The position numbers were made by a program, and so were the translations under genes. DNA of 64,000 bases, from the NCBI RefSeq assembly GCF_003841465.1, contig NZ_REFZ01000001.1:310001-374000 (forward strand), in the 5' to 3' direction. The notes beneath the pieces were generated by a model. That model was not told the DNA's origin, searched no databases, and saw nothing but the letters and a program-made list of their open reading frames with translations. The stretch is from Natrarchaeobius oligotrophus (GTDB lineage Archaea; Halobacteriota; Halobacteria; Halobacteriales; Natrialbaceae). Each line of letters begins with the position of its first letter. Position 1 is the first letter of the stretch. This document shows positions 1-7,870 of the stretch, in pieces.

Positions 1-95
1 AGGAACCGGCGGCGATCGCGGGCGTAGGCGAGCAACAGCGGGAGGAACTGCCACGCGACCAGGACGAACCGCTTGTACGCGCGGAGTGAAGCCAG
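1..95 (-). CDS. ABC1/UbiB-family atypical kinase, N-terminal fragment
   Basis: The reverse strand reads LRAYKRFVLVAWQFLPLLL followed by AYARDRRRF, which matches the opening helix of haloarchaeal ABC1/AarF/UbiB kinase-like proteins (associated with isoprenoid quinone metabolism). The window ends after about 30 residues, so the kinase-like domain itself is not visible. The start is a problem. The reading frame opens directly after the TGA of the upstream Hsp20 gene, with no ATG, GTG or TTG before the conserved segment (the codons are ACG AGA CTG GCT TCA CTC CGC). The gene may use CTG, an internal TTG, or depend on coupling to the Hsp20 stop. The 5' limit given is therefore approximate. Confidence 0.55.
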   Translation of the reverse strand, partial: MASLRAYKRFVLVAWQFLPLLLAYARDRRRF

Positions 96-101
96 TCTCG
101 T

Positions 102-536
102 TCACCTCGGTTCGGTACGCTCCTCGTCGTCGGCCGGTCGGCCGTCACCGGCGCCCTCGCGGTCGTCACGTCCGGACGACGAGCGGTCGACGACGTCGAT
201 CGTCGTCTCCCCGTCGGTCGACCGCTTCGGAACCGTCACCTCGAGGACGCCGCGGTCGACGGAGACGTCCGTCTCCTCGGCGAGCGCGTCGTCCGGAAGC
301 GGTACCGACAGATCCAGAAAGACCGACCGGTTCTCCTCGAGGTAGCGGTAGTCGTCCGAGAGGTCCTTTTCGCGCTTTGCATCGATCGAGAGACGGCCGT
401 CCTCGATCGAGAGGTCGAGCGAGTCGGCGGTCACTCCCGGTACGTCGAGTACGAGCAGGTAGGCGTCCTCGCTCTCGAGGAGATCGAAAAAGACGTCTTC
501 GGAGAGCTCCCGCAGCGCGTCGCGCAGCGTTGACAT
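102..536 (-). CDS. Hsp20/alpha-crystallin small heat-shock protein
   Basis: A 144-residue small heat-shock protein, an ATP-independent chaperone that holds unfolding proteins in oligomers. The alpha-crystallin domain spans roughly residues 18-105: AYLLVLDVPGV begins it, and RGVLEVTVPK near residues 94-103 is the conserved G-x-L-x-x-x-x-P-K end. IDV at about 112-114 could be the C-terminal I-x-I/V clamp. The tail is Asp/Arg-rich and probably disordered. The ATG at 536 was chosen because the domain begins soon after it and a T-rich TATA-like box lies at 561-567, 25-31 bases upstream. A UbiB-like gene follows on the same strand almost without a gap. Confidence 0.9.
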   Translation of the reverse strand: MSTLRDALRELSEDVFFDLLESEDAYLLVLDVPGVTADSLDLSIEDGRLSIDAKREKDLSDDYRYLEENRSVFLDLSVPLPDDALAEETDVSVDRGVLEVTVPKRSTDGETTIDVVDRSSSGRDDREGAGDGRPADDEERTEPR

Positions 537-703
537 GGATACAGGTTCGAACGCCGATACGAAAAAGCCCGCGGTAGCGGTGAGGCCGCGGAGCGGAATC
601 GACGCTCGTGCGACCGGGTTCCCGGCGGGTTGACGTGTGACGGATCCGTCACGGTAATCCACCGCAGTCCGCCCGTTCTCGTCGACGGTGACTCGACGAC
701 CGA

Positions 704-1078
704 TCACGAACCGAGGACGTCTCTGGCGACCGCCGCAACCAGCAGCACGCAGACGACGACCATCACGCCCTGGGAGGTGGCCGCGACGACCGAGTCGACG
801 GAGCCGCCGGTTGCGAGCGCGATCACGTCCGGAATTCCCCGGGCCGAGCCGAGGATTCCGAGGACCGCCAGCGCACCGATGCCGTAGGTCGTGAGTTCCG
901 GTCGATCGAAGCGTCGACCTGCGGTGCCGAGCCCGACGAACACGACGCCGAAAAACGCCGGAATGAGCGCCGTGACGCTGGCGAAGTCGGTGAGGGCGTA
1001 CGCGCCCAGTCCGAGGACGACGAGGACGGCTCCGAGAACGATCCCGCTCGCGGGGGTGATCCGATCGGTATCTGCCAT
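704..1078 (-). CDS. Haloarchaeal four-helix membrane protein, unknown function
   Basis: 124 residues with four predicted membrane helices near residues 9-28, 33-52, 62-78 and 97-118, and short Asp/Arg loops. There are no catalytic motifs or metal ligands. The protein looks like a conserved haloarchaeal inner-membrane protein of unknown role. It is divergent from moeA, and the roughly 97-base space between them holds the promoters of both. The ATG at 1078 gives a short charged N-terminus (MADTDRITP) before the first helix. Confidence 0.7.
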   Translation of the reverse strand: MADTDRITPASGIVLGAVLVVLGLGAYALTDFASVTALIPAFFGVVFVGLGTAGRRFDRPELTTYGIGALAVLGILGSARGIPDVIALATGGSVDSVVAATSQGVMVVVCVLLVAAVARDVLGS

Positions 1079-1175
1079 ATCCCTGTATTTTCGTCGACGT
1101 GTGAACTATCTTTGGCTCGCGCGTCGAAACCAACCGATCCCCACGCTTTTTGCGCATGCCGAACCCAGTCAGGGT

Positions 1176-2462
1176 ATGAAAGGAGCCGACAGCGAGCGCA
1201 CCGACGCCGGGTTCAAAGTCCGGACGCCGGTCGACGAGGCGCGCGCGATCCTCAGGAACGCGGTCGCGCCGTCCGACGACGCGTCCGAATCGGGGCCCGT
1301 CGGTTCGCCGAAAACCGGAATCGAGTCCGTCGACCTCGAGCGGGCCGACGGCCGCGTGCTGGCCAACCCGGTCGCGTCGGCGCGAAACGTCCCCCACTAC
1401 AGGCGGGCGGCGATGGACGGCTACGCCGTTCGGGCCGAGGACACCTTCGGCGCGAGCGATCGCTCGCCGGCCGTGCTTCGAACCGCCCGAGACGACGGTC
1501 TCGATCCGGGAACCGCCGTCCGGGTTCACACCGGAAGCGCCCTGCCGGACGGCGCGGACGCGGTCGTGATGATCGAGCGGGTGACGGAACTCGAGGCGAC
1601 CGGCGAACTCGAGGTGGCCGACGCGGTGGCCGAAGGCGAGAACGTCGCGCCGGTCGGCGAGGACGTCGAGGCGGACCAGCACCTCTACGACGCGGGCCAC
1701 CGGCTTCGGCCCTCCGACCTCGGTCTCCTCCGATCGGCCGGCTACGCCCGGGTTTCGGTCGCAAAGCAGCCGACGGTGGGCGTGATTCCGACCGGCGAGG
1801 AGCTCGTCGACGGCGATCCGGGACCCGGCGAGGTGATCGAAACGAACGGGCTCACCGTCTCACAGCTGGTCGAACGCTGGGGCGGGACGGCGACCTACCG
1901 CGACGTCGTCACCGACGATCCGGAGGCGCTCCGGGTCGCGATCCAGCGCGATCTGACGAAAGACGTCGTGGTCACGACCGGCGGCTCGTCGGTGGGCGAG
2001 CGCGACCTCCTGCCGGAGGTGATCGACGTCCTGGGCGAGGTGCTCGTCCACGGAGTCGGGCTCAAACCCGGTCACCCTGTCTGTCTCGGCGTCGTCGAGG
2101 AGACGCCGGTTCTCGCGCTTCCCGGCTATCCGGTCGCGTGCATCGTCAACGCCGTCCAGTTTCTCAGACCCGCGCTTCGGTGGCTCGAGGGGGCGACGCC
2201 CGAAGCGCATCCGACGACGAGCGCACGACTCGAACGAAAGATTCCCAGCGAGCCGGGCACCCGCACGTTCGCCCGCGTGCAGCTCGAGGATCGCGACGGG
2301 GACGACGAGCCGCAGTTCGCGGCGATCCCGACCCGCGCGAGCGGCTCGGGCGTGCTCTCGAGCGTCGCGCTCGCGGACGGCTGGGTCGTCGTCGACGACG
2401 ATCGCGAGGGGATCCCGGCCGGCGAGACGGTCGACGTCGAGAACTGGGAGCCGACGGCGTGA
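1176..2462 (+). CDS. moeA: Molybdopterin molybdenumtransferase MoeA
   Basis: 428 residues. MoeA inserts molybdate into adenylylated molybdopterin to complete the molybdenum cofactor. The AMDGYA motif is at residues 79-84, the MoCF-domain motif TGGSSVGERD at 268-277, GLKPGHP at 295-301 and ALPGYP at 314-319. These cover domains I-III, and a C-terminal domain IV-like barrel follows. The ATG at 1176 was preferred over upstream codons because homology begins just after it and a CTTTTT box at 1146-1151 is 25-30 bases upstream, consistent with a leaderless transcript. Its product would serve the CoxL-type Mo-hydroxylase encoded at 53.8-56.2 kb, though the genes are not linked in an operon. Confidence 0.93.
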   Translation: MKGADSERTDAGFKVRTPVDEARAILRNAVAPSDDASESGPVGSPKTGIESVDLERADGRVLANPVASARNVPHYRRAAMDGYAVRAEDTFGASDRSPAVLRTARDDGLDPGTAVRVHTGSALPDGADAVVMIERVTELEATGELEVADAVAEGENVAPVGEDVEADQHLYDAGHRLRPSDLGLLRSAGYARVSVAKQPTVGVIPTGEELVDGDPGPGEVIETNGLTVSQLVERWGGTATYRDVVTDDPEALRVAIQRDLTKDVVVTTGGSSVGERDLLPEVIDVLGEVLVHGVGLKPGHPVCLGVVEETPVLALPGYPVACIVNAVQFLRPALRWLEGATPEAHPTTSARLERKIPSEPGTRTFARVQLEDRDGDDEPQFAAIPTRASGSGVLSSVALADGWVVVDDDREGIPAGETVDVENWEPTA

Positions 2463-2479
2463 GGTGGCGAAGCGACGAG

Positions 2480-2908
2480 CTATCGTCGATCTCGACTCGT
2501 CTCCCGCGAGGCGTCGGACTCGAACCGATCGTACCGACTGCTCGAGCCGTCGGACTCGAGCAGTCGATCGAGTTCGCGCTCGAGTTCGGCCTCGTCGATC
2601 TCCCCGTCGACGTACCGTTCGCGCAGGCGATCCCGCGGATCGGTCGTGGCGGTTCGCCGCTCGCGGTCGGTCGACGAGCGGGCGGTGCGCTCGGCGTCCG
2701 TCCGGTCGTCGCGGTCGCGAAACAGCGAGACCAGTCCGACGATCGCGAGCACGCAGACGGCCGCGACGACGGCCATCACGACCAGCGAAACGACGGTCGC
2801 GACGACCGAGAAGACGATCCCGACGATCGTCGCGACGACGCTCAGGACCAGTATCACGAGCGCGAGCGCGGCGAGTCCCTTGAGGAGAAGCGTGCCGAGA
2901 CGTCCCAT
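2480..2908 (-). CDS. SHOCT-domain membrane protein
   Basis: 142 residues. Two long hydrophobic segments (about residues 8-30 and 32-58, rich in Val/Ala) are followed by a charged linker and a SHOCT-like helical hairpin near 95-122 (pattern DPRDRLRERYVDGEIDEAEL). SHOCT domains are short oligomerisation modules often found at protein ends in haloarchaeal membrane proteins. The gene is convergent with moeA, 17 bases beyond its stop. No enzymatic residues are visible, and its function is unknown. Confidence 0.75.
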   Translation of the reverse strand: MGRLGTLLLKGLAALALVILVLSVVATIVGIVFSVVATVVSLVVMAVVAAVCVLAIVGLVSLFRDRDDRTDAERTARSSTDRERRTATTDPRDRLRERYVDGEIDEAELERELDRLLESDGSSSRYDRFESDASRETSRDRR

Positions 2909-2993
2909 ACGGAAGGTACGGTCGGAGGAACCAAAAATCTCACCACGGTCAGCTACCCGCGCTGGACGGATGCGACGAGGACGCGACGGGTGA

Positions 2994-3338
2994 TCAGGAG
3001 TCGTTCGAGCGGGGCTCGTCCGGCGGCGTCGCGGTCGGCTCGGTTCGGTCGGAGAGGCCGATGAGGTAGACGTCGAGGAGACAGACGAGCACCACCGCGA
3101 GCGGAACGGCGACGTCGACGTAGTTGACGGCGTCGAACTGCAACGCGGTGACGACGAACGGTTGGCCGGGCTCGAACGCGCCAGCGAGCGTTCGGGCGCT
3201 CAGAGCGCCGAGTGCGAGGACGTAGAGTGCGAACCAGATCGCGCCCCGTTTCCACAGCCCGAGATAGCAGTGCCCGAACCCGGCGGCCAGCGCCGACAGC
3301 GGATACGCCACCCAGATCGGGCGCGTCAGTTCACCCAT
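2994..3338 (-). CDS. Small membrane protein, unknown function
   Basis: 114 residues with about three membrane helices (near 8-27, 33-55 and 75-98). The N-terminal part (Gly-rich AAGFGHCYLGLWKRG) resembles the glycine-rich turns of TM2-type membrane proteins, but this is only a resemblance. The start overlaps the end of the upstream DUF7114-like gene by 8 bases, so the two are probably co-transcribed and translationally coupled. The acidic, Pro-rich C-terminus is likely cytoplasmic. Confidence 0.7.
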   Translation of the reverse strand: MGELTRPIWVAYPLSALAAGFGHCYLGLWKRGAIWFALYVLALGALSARTLAGAFEPGQPFVVTALQFDAVNYVDVAVPLAVVLVCLLDVYLIGLSDRTEPTATPPDEPRSNDS

Positions 3339-4218
3339 CGTCGCACTCTCCGTGCTGGAACGGAATCCTCGTTGCCCACTCGAGGCGGGCGACGGGCGAC
3401 CGCTCGTCGCGACTCGTCTCGAACGGGCGGTCGCGGTTCAGTCGCTCGATCGCCTCCCGCGCCCGCTCGAGGTGTCGCTCGCGTTCGCTCGAGGGCGTTC
3501 GCCGAGAGCGGTCGTCCCCGACCCGTTCGGAGTCGTCGACCGGAGCCGACGGCGGTGCACCCGACAGAATCCGCGTGACGTCCCGTCGCGACACCTCGCC
3601 GGTGGACGGATCGGCCGCGAGCGCGGTCGCCAGCGCGCGACCGTATCGTTCGATCGCCGCGCGGGTTTCGTCGGACGAGCCGACCGCCGCCGCGCCGAGT
3701 TCCCCCGCCGTCCCGACGAGCGTCCCGGTCGGCGCGAACTCGGCGTCCGCGTGGGTCGATTCGTTCGCCGCGCTCGCCAGTAGCTGCGTGGCGAGCTTCG
3801 TCGAGCCGCCGGTCAGCACCCGATACAGCTCGAGCGATCGGTCGGCTGGAACCGGCGCATCGGCGAGCCGTTCGTACGCGTCGGCGTGCAGGTAGTCGCT
3901 CGCCAGCACGGCGGCGTCGCGGACCGTCGGTCGGTCGTACCGATCGCTCGTCAAGAGATCGAGACGGATCGTCACGTATCCCTCGAACGCCGAGACGGCG
4001 TTCGCGACCGGCTCGACGATGTGGCTCACTTCCGTCTCGGAGAGCTCCGGTGCAGTGCGTCCGCCGAGTTGGCCGGCGAGCGTACAGAGGGCGACGGGGA
4101 GGGACCGATCGCGCGGGGACAGCGCTTCGGTGACGATCGTTCGGACCGACGGCGAGAGCTGCGTGAACGACCGGTCGAGAGGGGCGAAATCGTCGTGGAT
4201 TGCGGTGTGTTCGCTCAT
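3331..4218 (-). CDS. Degenerate polyprenyl-synthase-like protein (DUF7114 type)
   Basis: 295 residues, largely helical. The stretch VLASDYLHADAYERLAD around residues 103-119 resembles the second-domain region of polyprenyl synthases (gDYLyarA), but I find no Asp-rich DDxxD motif for the Mg-diphosphate site. The protein is therefore more likely structural or regulatory than a working prenyltransferase. The C-terminal third is charged and low in complexity. It overlaps the downstream small membrane protein by 8 bases, which suggests membrane or lipid-related work. The family name comes from memory of haloarchaeal annotations and is less certain than the degenerate-synthase observation. Confidence 0.7.
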   Translation of the reverse strand: MSEHTAIHDDFAPLDRSFTQLSPSVRTIVTEALSPRDRSLPVALCTLAGQLGGRTAPELSETEVSHIVEPVANAVSAFEGYVTIRLDLLTSDRYDRPTVRDAAVLASDYLHADAYERLADAPVPADRSLELYRVLTGGSTKLATQLLASAANESTHADAEFAPTGTLVGTAGELGAAAVGSSDETRAAIERYGRALATALAADPSTGEVSRRDVTRILSGAPPSAPVDDSERVGDDRSRRTPSSERERHLERAREAIERLNRDRPFETSRDERSPVARLEWATRIPFQHGECDDG

Positions 4219-4238
4219 GGGGGCGGGCTGGTTGGTAG

Positions 4239-4922
4239 TTACGGGCCGGTGGAGTCGTCGACGTCAGAGCCGATCGGATCGACGGCGTCTCGAAACGACG
4301 GACCGTCGTTCGGCGGCCGCTCGGTCGGGAACGAGACGCCGTCGACGAGGAGTTCGTCGATAATCCGGGCGATCGTCGCCGAACGCACGGCGTCGAGGTA
4401 ATCGCCGCGGTCGAGGGTGAGCTGTCGGACCCGAGCGCCGTCGATCGCCGCGATCAACAGCGCAGCCGTCTCTTCGGAGTCGTGGTCGACGAACTGACCG
4501 TCGTCGACGCCCGCGTTCAGGATGTCCTCGAGCGTCGACCGCAGTCGGTCGTCGATCTTGCGCAACTGTTCGCGGTAGCGGCTGTTGTACGGCGCCTGCG
4601 TCCGAAGTTCGAGCATCGCGGCGTGAAACGATCGGCGATCGTCTTCGTCCGATCCGTAGAGGTACCAGTCGAGAAACGTCGCCAACCGCTCGATCGGCGG
4701 CCGGTCGTCGAACCCCGCGGCCCGCTCGTCGAACTGCTCGAGCAGGTACTCGAGAAAGTCGACGACGATGTCCTCTTTGGAGTCGTAGTGATAGAACAGC
4801 AATGACTTGCTCCTGTCGGTCCTGTCGGCGATGTCCTGGGTGGTGAGGTCGGTGTAGCCACGTTCACAGAGCGCCTGGTAGGTCGCGTCCATGATCGCGT
4901 TCCGAACGTCGGCGGCCGTCAC
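4239..4922 (-). CDS. TetR/AcrR-family transcriptional repressor
   Basis: 227 residues. The N-terminal TetR HTH spans about residues 5-50 (YQALCERGYTDLTTQDIADR, then the recognition helix ending SLLFYHY). The rest is the variable all-helical ligand-binding domain. The GTG at 4922 was chosen as start because a TTTTAT box (complement of 4947-4952) lies 25-30 bases upstream, so the mRNA is probably leaderless. A perfect 6-6-6 palindrome occupies the space between that box and the start, which indicates autoregulation. The downstream ATG at 4893 would cut into the HTH. The neighbouring genes give no hint of the ligand. Confidence 0.88.
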   Translation of the reverse strand: MTAADVRNAIMDATYQALCERGYTDLTTQDIADRTDRSKSLLFYHYDSKEDIVVDFLEYLLEQFDERAAGFDDRPPIERLATFLDWYLYGSDEDDRRSFHAAMLELRTQAPYNSRYREQLRKIDDRLRSTLEDILNAGVDDGQFVDHDSEETAALLIAAIDGARVRQLTLDRGDYLDAVRSATIARIIDELLVDGVSFPTERPPNDGPSFRDAVDPIGSDVDDSTGP

Positions 4923-4923
4923 T

Positions 4924-4941
4924 ACTGACTCATTGGTCAGT
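4924..4941. promoter_or_regulatory. Palindromic operator between TATA box and start of the TetR gene
   Basis: The sequence ACTGAC-TCATTG-GTCAGT is a perfect inverted repeat with 6-base arms and a 6-base spacer. It ends two bases before the GTG start of the TetR gene and begins just downstream of its TATA-like box at 4947-4952. Binding there would block transcription initiation, the usual autorepression geometry for TetR proteins. The assignment to this regulator is inferred from position. Confidence 0.7.
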
Positions 4942-4974
4942 GGCGGATAAAAGGCATTTCGTTGCCGGTGATTG

Positions 4975-5253
4975 TCACTTCTTGAATCGCCGCACGCCGA
5001 ACTGGTCGTACGCACCGTATGCGACCTCGAGCGAGCCGATCCACCAGTTCCACCGGTCGACGGGAGTGCCGTCGGGTGCGTCGGCTAGTTCCGCGACGAC
5101 GACGTCGTTCGTGAGCGGAACGCCGACGTCGTCGGCGTATTTCCCCGAGTCCGCGAGGTCGACGGCCTGGCGGACGACGACGCGGGATTCGCCGTCGGTT
5201 CCGCCGAACTCCGCGCGCAGTCGGGTCTCGAGTCGTCCGGGATCGATGAACAC
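4975..5253 (-). CDS. Conserved haloarchaeal protein, unknown function; start uncertain
   Basis: About 92 residues. The sequence is ordered and acidic (FIDPGRLETRLRAEFGG, then RWNWWIGSLEVAYGAYDQFG near the end), with a Trp/Tyr-rich C-terminal segment. That pattern looks like a real small protein rather than a shadow frame. The frame stays open further upstream (TVKYGSVVRSV precedes), but I find no ATG, GTG or TTG there near the likely N-terminus. The GTG at 5253 is the first usable start, and a non-canonical start just upstream is possible. It is divergent from the S6e gene and tandem with the TetR gene. Confidence 0.6.
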   Translation of the reverse strand: MFIDPGRLETRLRAEFGGTDGESRVVVRQAVDLADSGKYADDVGVPLTNDVVVAELADAPDGTPVDRWNWWIGSLEVAYGAYDQFGVRRFKK

Positions 5254-5424
5254 GACCGACCGTACGACGGACCCGTACTTGACTGTTGTAGCGCCGACCG
5301 GACGCGGTGATCGCGGCCCGACCGGACGCTCCGGACGGAGGTTCTCGAGCGAACGCCGCGAACGACGGCGGAACCGTCGGCGGGAAACGATGTTCTTTTG
5401 AGCGACGGCCGTCTCCCGTCGACC

Positions 5425-5820
5425 ATGGCAAGTTTCACTGTCGTCGTCGGCGATCCGGATTCGGGGTCGTCGTACCAGCTCGAAGCGGAAGAACAGGACG
5501 CAAACCGGTTCATCGGCAAGGCGATCGGCGAAGAAGTCGACGGCGGTGCGGTCGGTCTCGACGGCTACACGCTCCAGATTACCGGCGGCTCCGACGACGC
5601 CGGTCGTCCTCTCAACGGCGACGTGGCCGGCGCGAGCCTGAACGAGGTGCTGATGGAGGGACGCCAGACCGGCTACCGGCCCTCGCGCGACGGCGAGCGC
5701 CGACGAATCACGGTCCGAGGCCGCGAGATCTCCGACGTCGTGGCACAGATCAACACCTCGATCGTCGAGCGCGGAAGCGCCGACGTCGAGGAGCTGCTTG
5801 GCGACGCCGACGACGAGTAA
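5425..5820 (+). CDS. rps6e: 30S ribosomal protein S6e
   Basis: 131 residues, the normal size for archaeal S6e, a small-subunit ribosomal protein found in archaea and eukaryotes. The N-terminus [19 protein letters not shown], the segment [18 protein letters not shown] and the later [13 protein letters not shown] are typical of the family. The ATG at 5425 was chosen over the upstream in-frame ATG at 5398 because family homology starts exactly there. A TTCTTTTG box at 5393-5400, 25-32 bases before it, supports a leaderless transcript. A DUF7112-like gene follows after 24 bases and may share the transcript. Confidence 0.97.
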   Translation: MASFTVVVGDPDSGSSYQLEAEEQDANRFIGKAIGEEVDGGAVGLDGYTLQITGGSDDAGRPLNGDVAGASLNEVLMEGRQTGYRPSRDGERRRITVRGREISDVVAQINTSIVERGSADVEELLGDADDE

Positions 5821-5844
5821 CCGAACGCGATTTTCCCACATCCG

Positions 5845-6282
5845 ATGGCAGACAGAGTTTCGAGCGATCATCCGTCAGTTCGAACGGTTCGCGCGACGTG
5901 TACCGAAACGTCGACCGACAGCGCACTCGAGATACCGGCCGACGAGAGCGACGCGATTCCGGTCGAGGAGGTCGTCAGGTTCGTCCTCGACGGCGAGGAG
6001 TGCTTCGGCCGAGCGACGCGTTCGCTGGGGAACGACGGGCTCACGGTCTACGGCGTCTACGAGACGCCCGACGCGGCCAGAGATCCGGGTTCCGCCCCGA
6101 ACCGGCTCACCGACTGGATCGACGCCGAAGACGTCCGGACCGGCGGTTCGATCCTGGTCGACGTCGTCGAGCCCGATTTCCTCTACGGGCTCCGCACGCC
6201 GGGTGAGACGGCGTACTACGACGCCTACGAACCGCCGAGCGAGAGTTTGAGCGAGATCGCGAGGAGTCTCGAAGATCGCTGA
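5845..6282 (+). CDS. DUF7112-like haloarchaeal protein
   Basis: 145 residues, acidic. It starts MADRVSSDHPSV and carries a beta-rich middle (FVLDGEECFGRATRSL, VYGVYETPDA) and the run GSILVDVVEPDFLYGLRTPG near residue 110. The layout is that of a haloarchaeal family I associate with DUF7112. It follows the S6e gene by 24 bases on the same strand and could be translated from the same mRNA. No enzymatic motif is visible, and the function is unknown. Confidence 0.7.
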   Translation: MADRVSSDHPSVRTVRATCTETSTDSALEIPADESDAIPVEEVVRFVLDGEECFGRATRSLGNDGLTVYGVYETPDAARDPGSAPNRLTDWIDAEDVRTGGSILVDVVEPDFLYGLRTPGETAYYDAYEPPSESLSEIARSLEDR

Positions 6283-6354
6283 TCGGCCGCCTCCCTCGAG
6301 TTCGCCCGGCCGGAAACCGATTCGCACCGACGGTGAAAGCGCCGATCGACGGGT

Positions 6355-6846
6355 TCAGCGACGCGAGAGGAACGCGTACAGGAGGAGTCCGAACGCCAGA
6401 TGCTGGATCATCGACTGTTCGATCGTCGACGCAACGTACTCCTCGTCGGCGATCGAGTACTCCTTCGTCCGAACTTTGGCGTGCATCGACAGCACGTCGT
6501 CCGCTTTCAACTCGTGAAGCGACGGGTAGATCGTCCCGGGGCTGAGCGTGGTGTCGAAAAACCGGGTCAGATCCGAGATGAGTTCCTCGCCGTGCGTCTC
6601 TTCGCGCAACGCGATGAGCATCAGGAGCACTTCCTCGAGGTTCTCCTTGACGATCTCCTCGTCGAATTCGACCTCGTCGGTCGGGAGCGTTTCCGTCACC
6701 TGATCGATCAGTTCGCCGAGTTCGCGTTCGACCGCCTCGACGGACCCGTCTGTTTCACCGAGGGAGCCCGATTCCGACGCGTCTTCCGTCGCTGCCCTCG
6801 AGAGTTCCTCGAGTACGGATTCCGTGGTAATTGCATCGTTGTGCAT
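6355..6846 (-). CDS. PadR-family transcriptional regulator
   Basis: 163 residues. An acidic N-terminal extension of about 65 residues precedes a PadR winged helix: EEVLLMLIALREETHGEEL, then LSPGTIYPSLHELKADDVL, which matches the PadR recognition region (S-x-G-T-I-Y-P-x-L). The C-terminal segment is hydrophobic (HLAFGLLLYAFLSRR), unusual for a soluble PadR and perhaps a dimer helix or membrane contact. The gene faces away from the DUF5807 gene across a long AT-rich gap. Confidence 0.85.
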   Translation of the reverse strand: MHNDAITTESVLEELSRAATEDASESGSLGETDGSVEAVERELGELIDQVTETLPTDEVEFDEEIVKENLEEVLLMLIALREETHGEELISDLTRFFDTTLSPGTIYPSLHELKADDVLSMHAKVRTKEYSIADEEYVASTIEQSMIQHLAFGLLLYAFLSRR

Positions 6847-7292
6847 TGACGATCACTGATAGGGGGGTTTTCGTGAACGGACGCCTTCTCGTCACCCGCC
6901 AGCGGGGAAGAACCGAGAGGCCTATTCACGACTACTGGATTTCTGGCACTACCACCTATTAAACGACAGGGTGCTGCCCAGAACGTTCAGTAATAAATAA
7001 AGTATCTCGAGAGAACATAATAACGAATCGACGGACAGAAAAAACACACCGCCAGCAAACAGCGCAGCAATATTGAACATTGATCAACAAATCTGGCTCG
7101 AAATATATTGATTGGCCACAAGTGATGTAATTTCGAGGTTATGCATACTTGTTTTGGCCAAACGGCCGGACGAACAACCAGTTTTACAATGTCCAGGAGC
7201 GACAGCCAATGCTAATTATCGATCGCCCGGAGCAGATTTTCGGTGACGTGCGAACGACGGTCTTTTCCCTCCTCGAGCGGCAATTTGGACGT
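6847..7292. other. AT-rich intergenic region between divergent genes
   Basis: This gap separates the PadR gene from the DUF5807 gene. The part from about 6950 to 7140 is clearly AT-richer than its surroundings and holds several TATA-like runs (for example around 7105-7113). I see no convincing gene: the only ORF there is a 24-codon frame from 7142. TCTTTTCCCT at 7260-7270 is a plausible promoter box for the downstream gene. Confidence 0.5.
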
Positions 7293-7736
7293 ATGACGAC
7301 CCCACGAGAGGAGTTTCTGGCTGGCGAGCGACTCGACGACGTCGCCCTCTATCTGGCCGACTCGTACGTCTCCGACGATCGACTCGAGCGGTTCGGCACT
7401 CGCGTCGACGACGGCGTTCTCATCGTCGTCGACGGCGAGCGCGGACGAAACGCGTTTCGTGCCGCGACCGGAACCGGGGCGATGGAGTTCGCTCAGTCCG
7501 CGATGGGACTCGAGGGGATCGTCGACGACGAGCTAACGGATGGGCAGTGTCCGGAGGCACCCGGCGACGACGATCACGAGGTGCAGTTCGTCTTCGCGTT
7601 CGCGGAGGAACGAAACGAGGACGTCGGCGGCATCTACGCCGAGGGGGACGTCGTCCACGCCTACGCCCGGTGTTCGTGTGGAACCGCGTACTCCGATCGG
7701 TGGAACGTCGCGCCGGCGGAGCGTCAGCGGTCGTAG
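7293..7736 (+). CDS. DUF5807-like haloarchaeal protein
   Basis: 147 residues, strongly acidic. The opening MTTPREEFLAGERLDDVALY and the later pattern DGVLIVVDGERGRNAFRAAT match a haloarchaeal family I know as DUF5807. The C-terminal part contains a CSC pair (YARCSCGTAYSDRW) that could bind metal but lacks a second pair. The ATG at 7293 was chosen over 7149 because homology starts there and a T-rich box sits about 25-32 bases upstream. Confidence 0.75.
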   Translation: MTTPREEFLAGERLDDVALYLADSYVSDDRLERFGTRVDDGVLIVVDGERGRNAFRAATGTGAMEFAQSAMGLEGIVDDELTDGQCPEAPGDDDHEVQFVFAFAEERNEDVGGIYAEGDVVHAYARCSCGTAYSDRWNVAPAERQRS

Positions 7737-7870
7737 CGAACCGCGACGCAAGCGGGGTGTGGACGTCAGCGCGGCGAACCGAACCCGTCGTCGCCGGGAC
7801 GCGGTCGCCGGAACTCCTCCCCGGCAATCGCCCCGAAAAACACGATTGTCCGGATCGTCGTCGCAAACCT

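Noticed and set aside
1112-3064. 650-codon forward open frame overlapping moeA
   Set aside because: Arg/Gly-rich antisense-style composition in another frame of moeA; no family resemblance. High GC makes long shadow frames common here.
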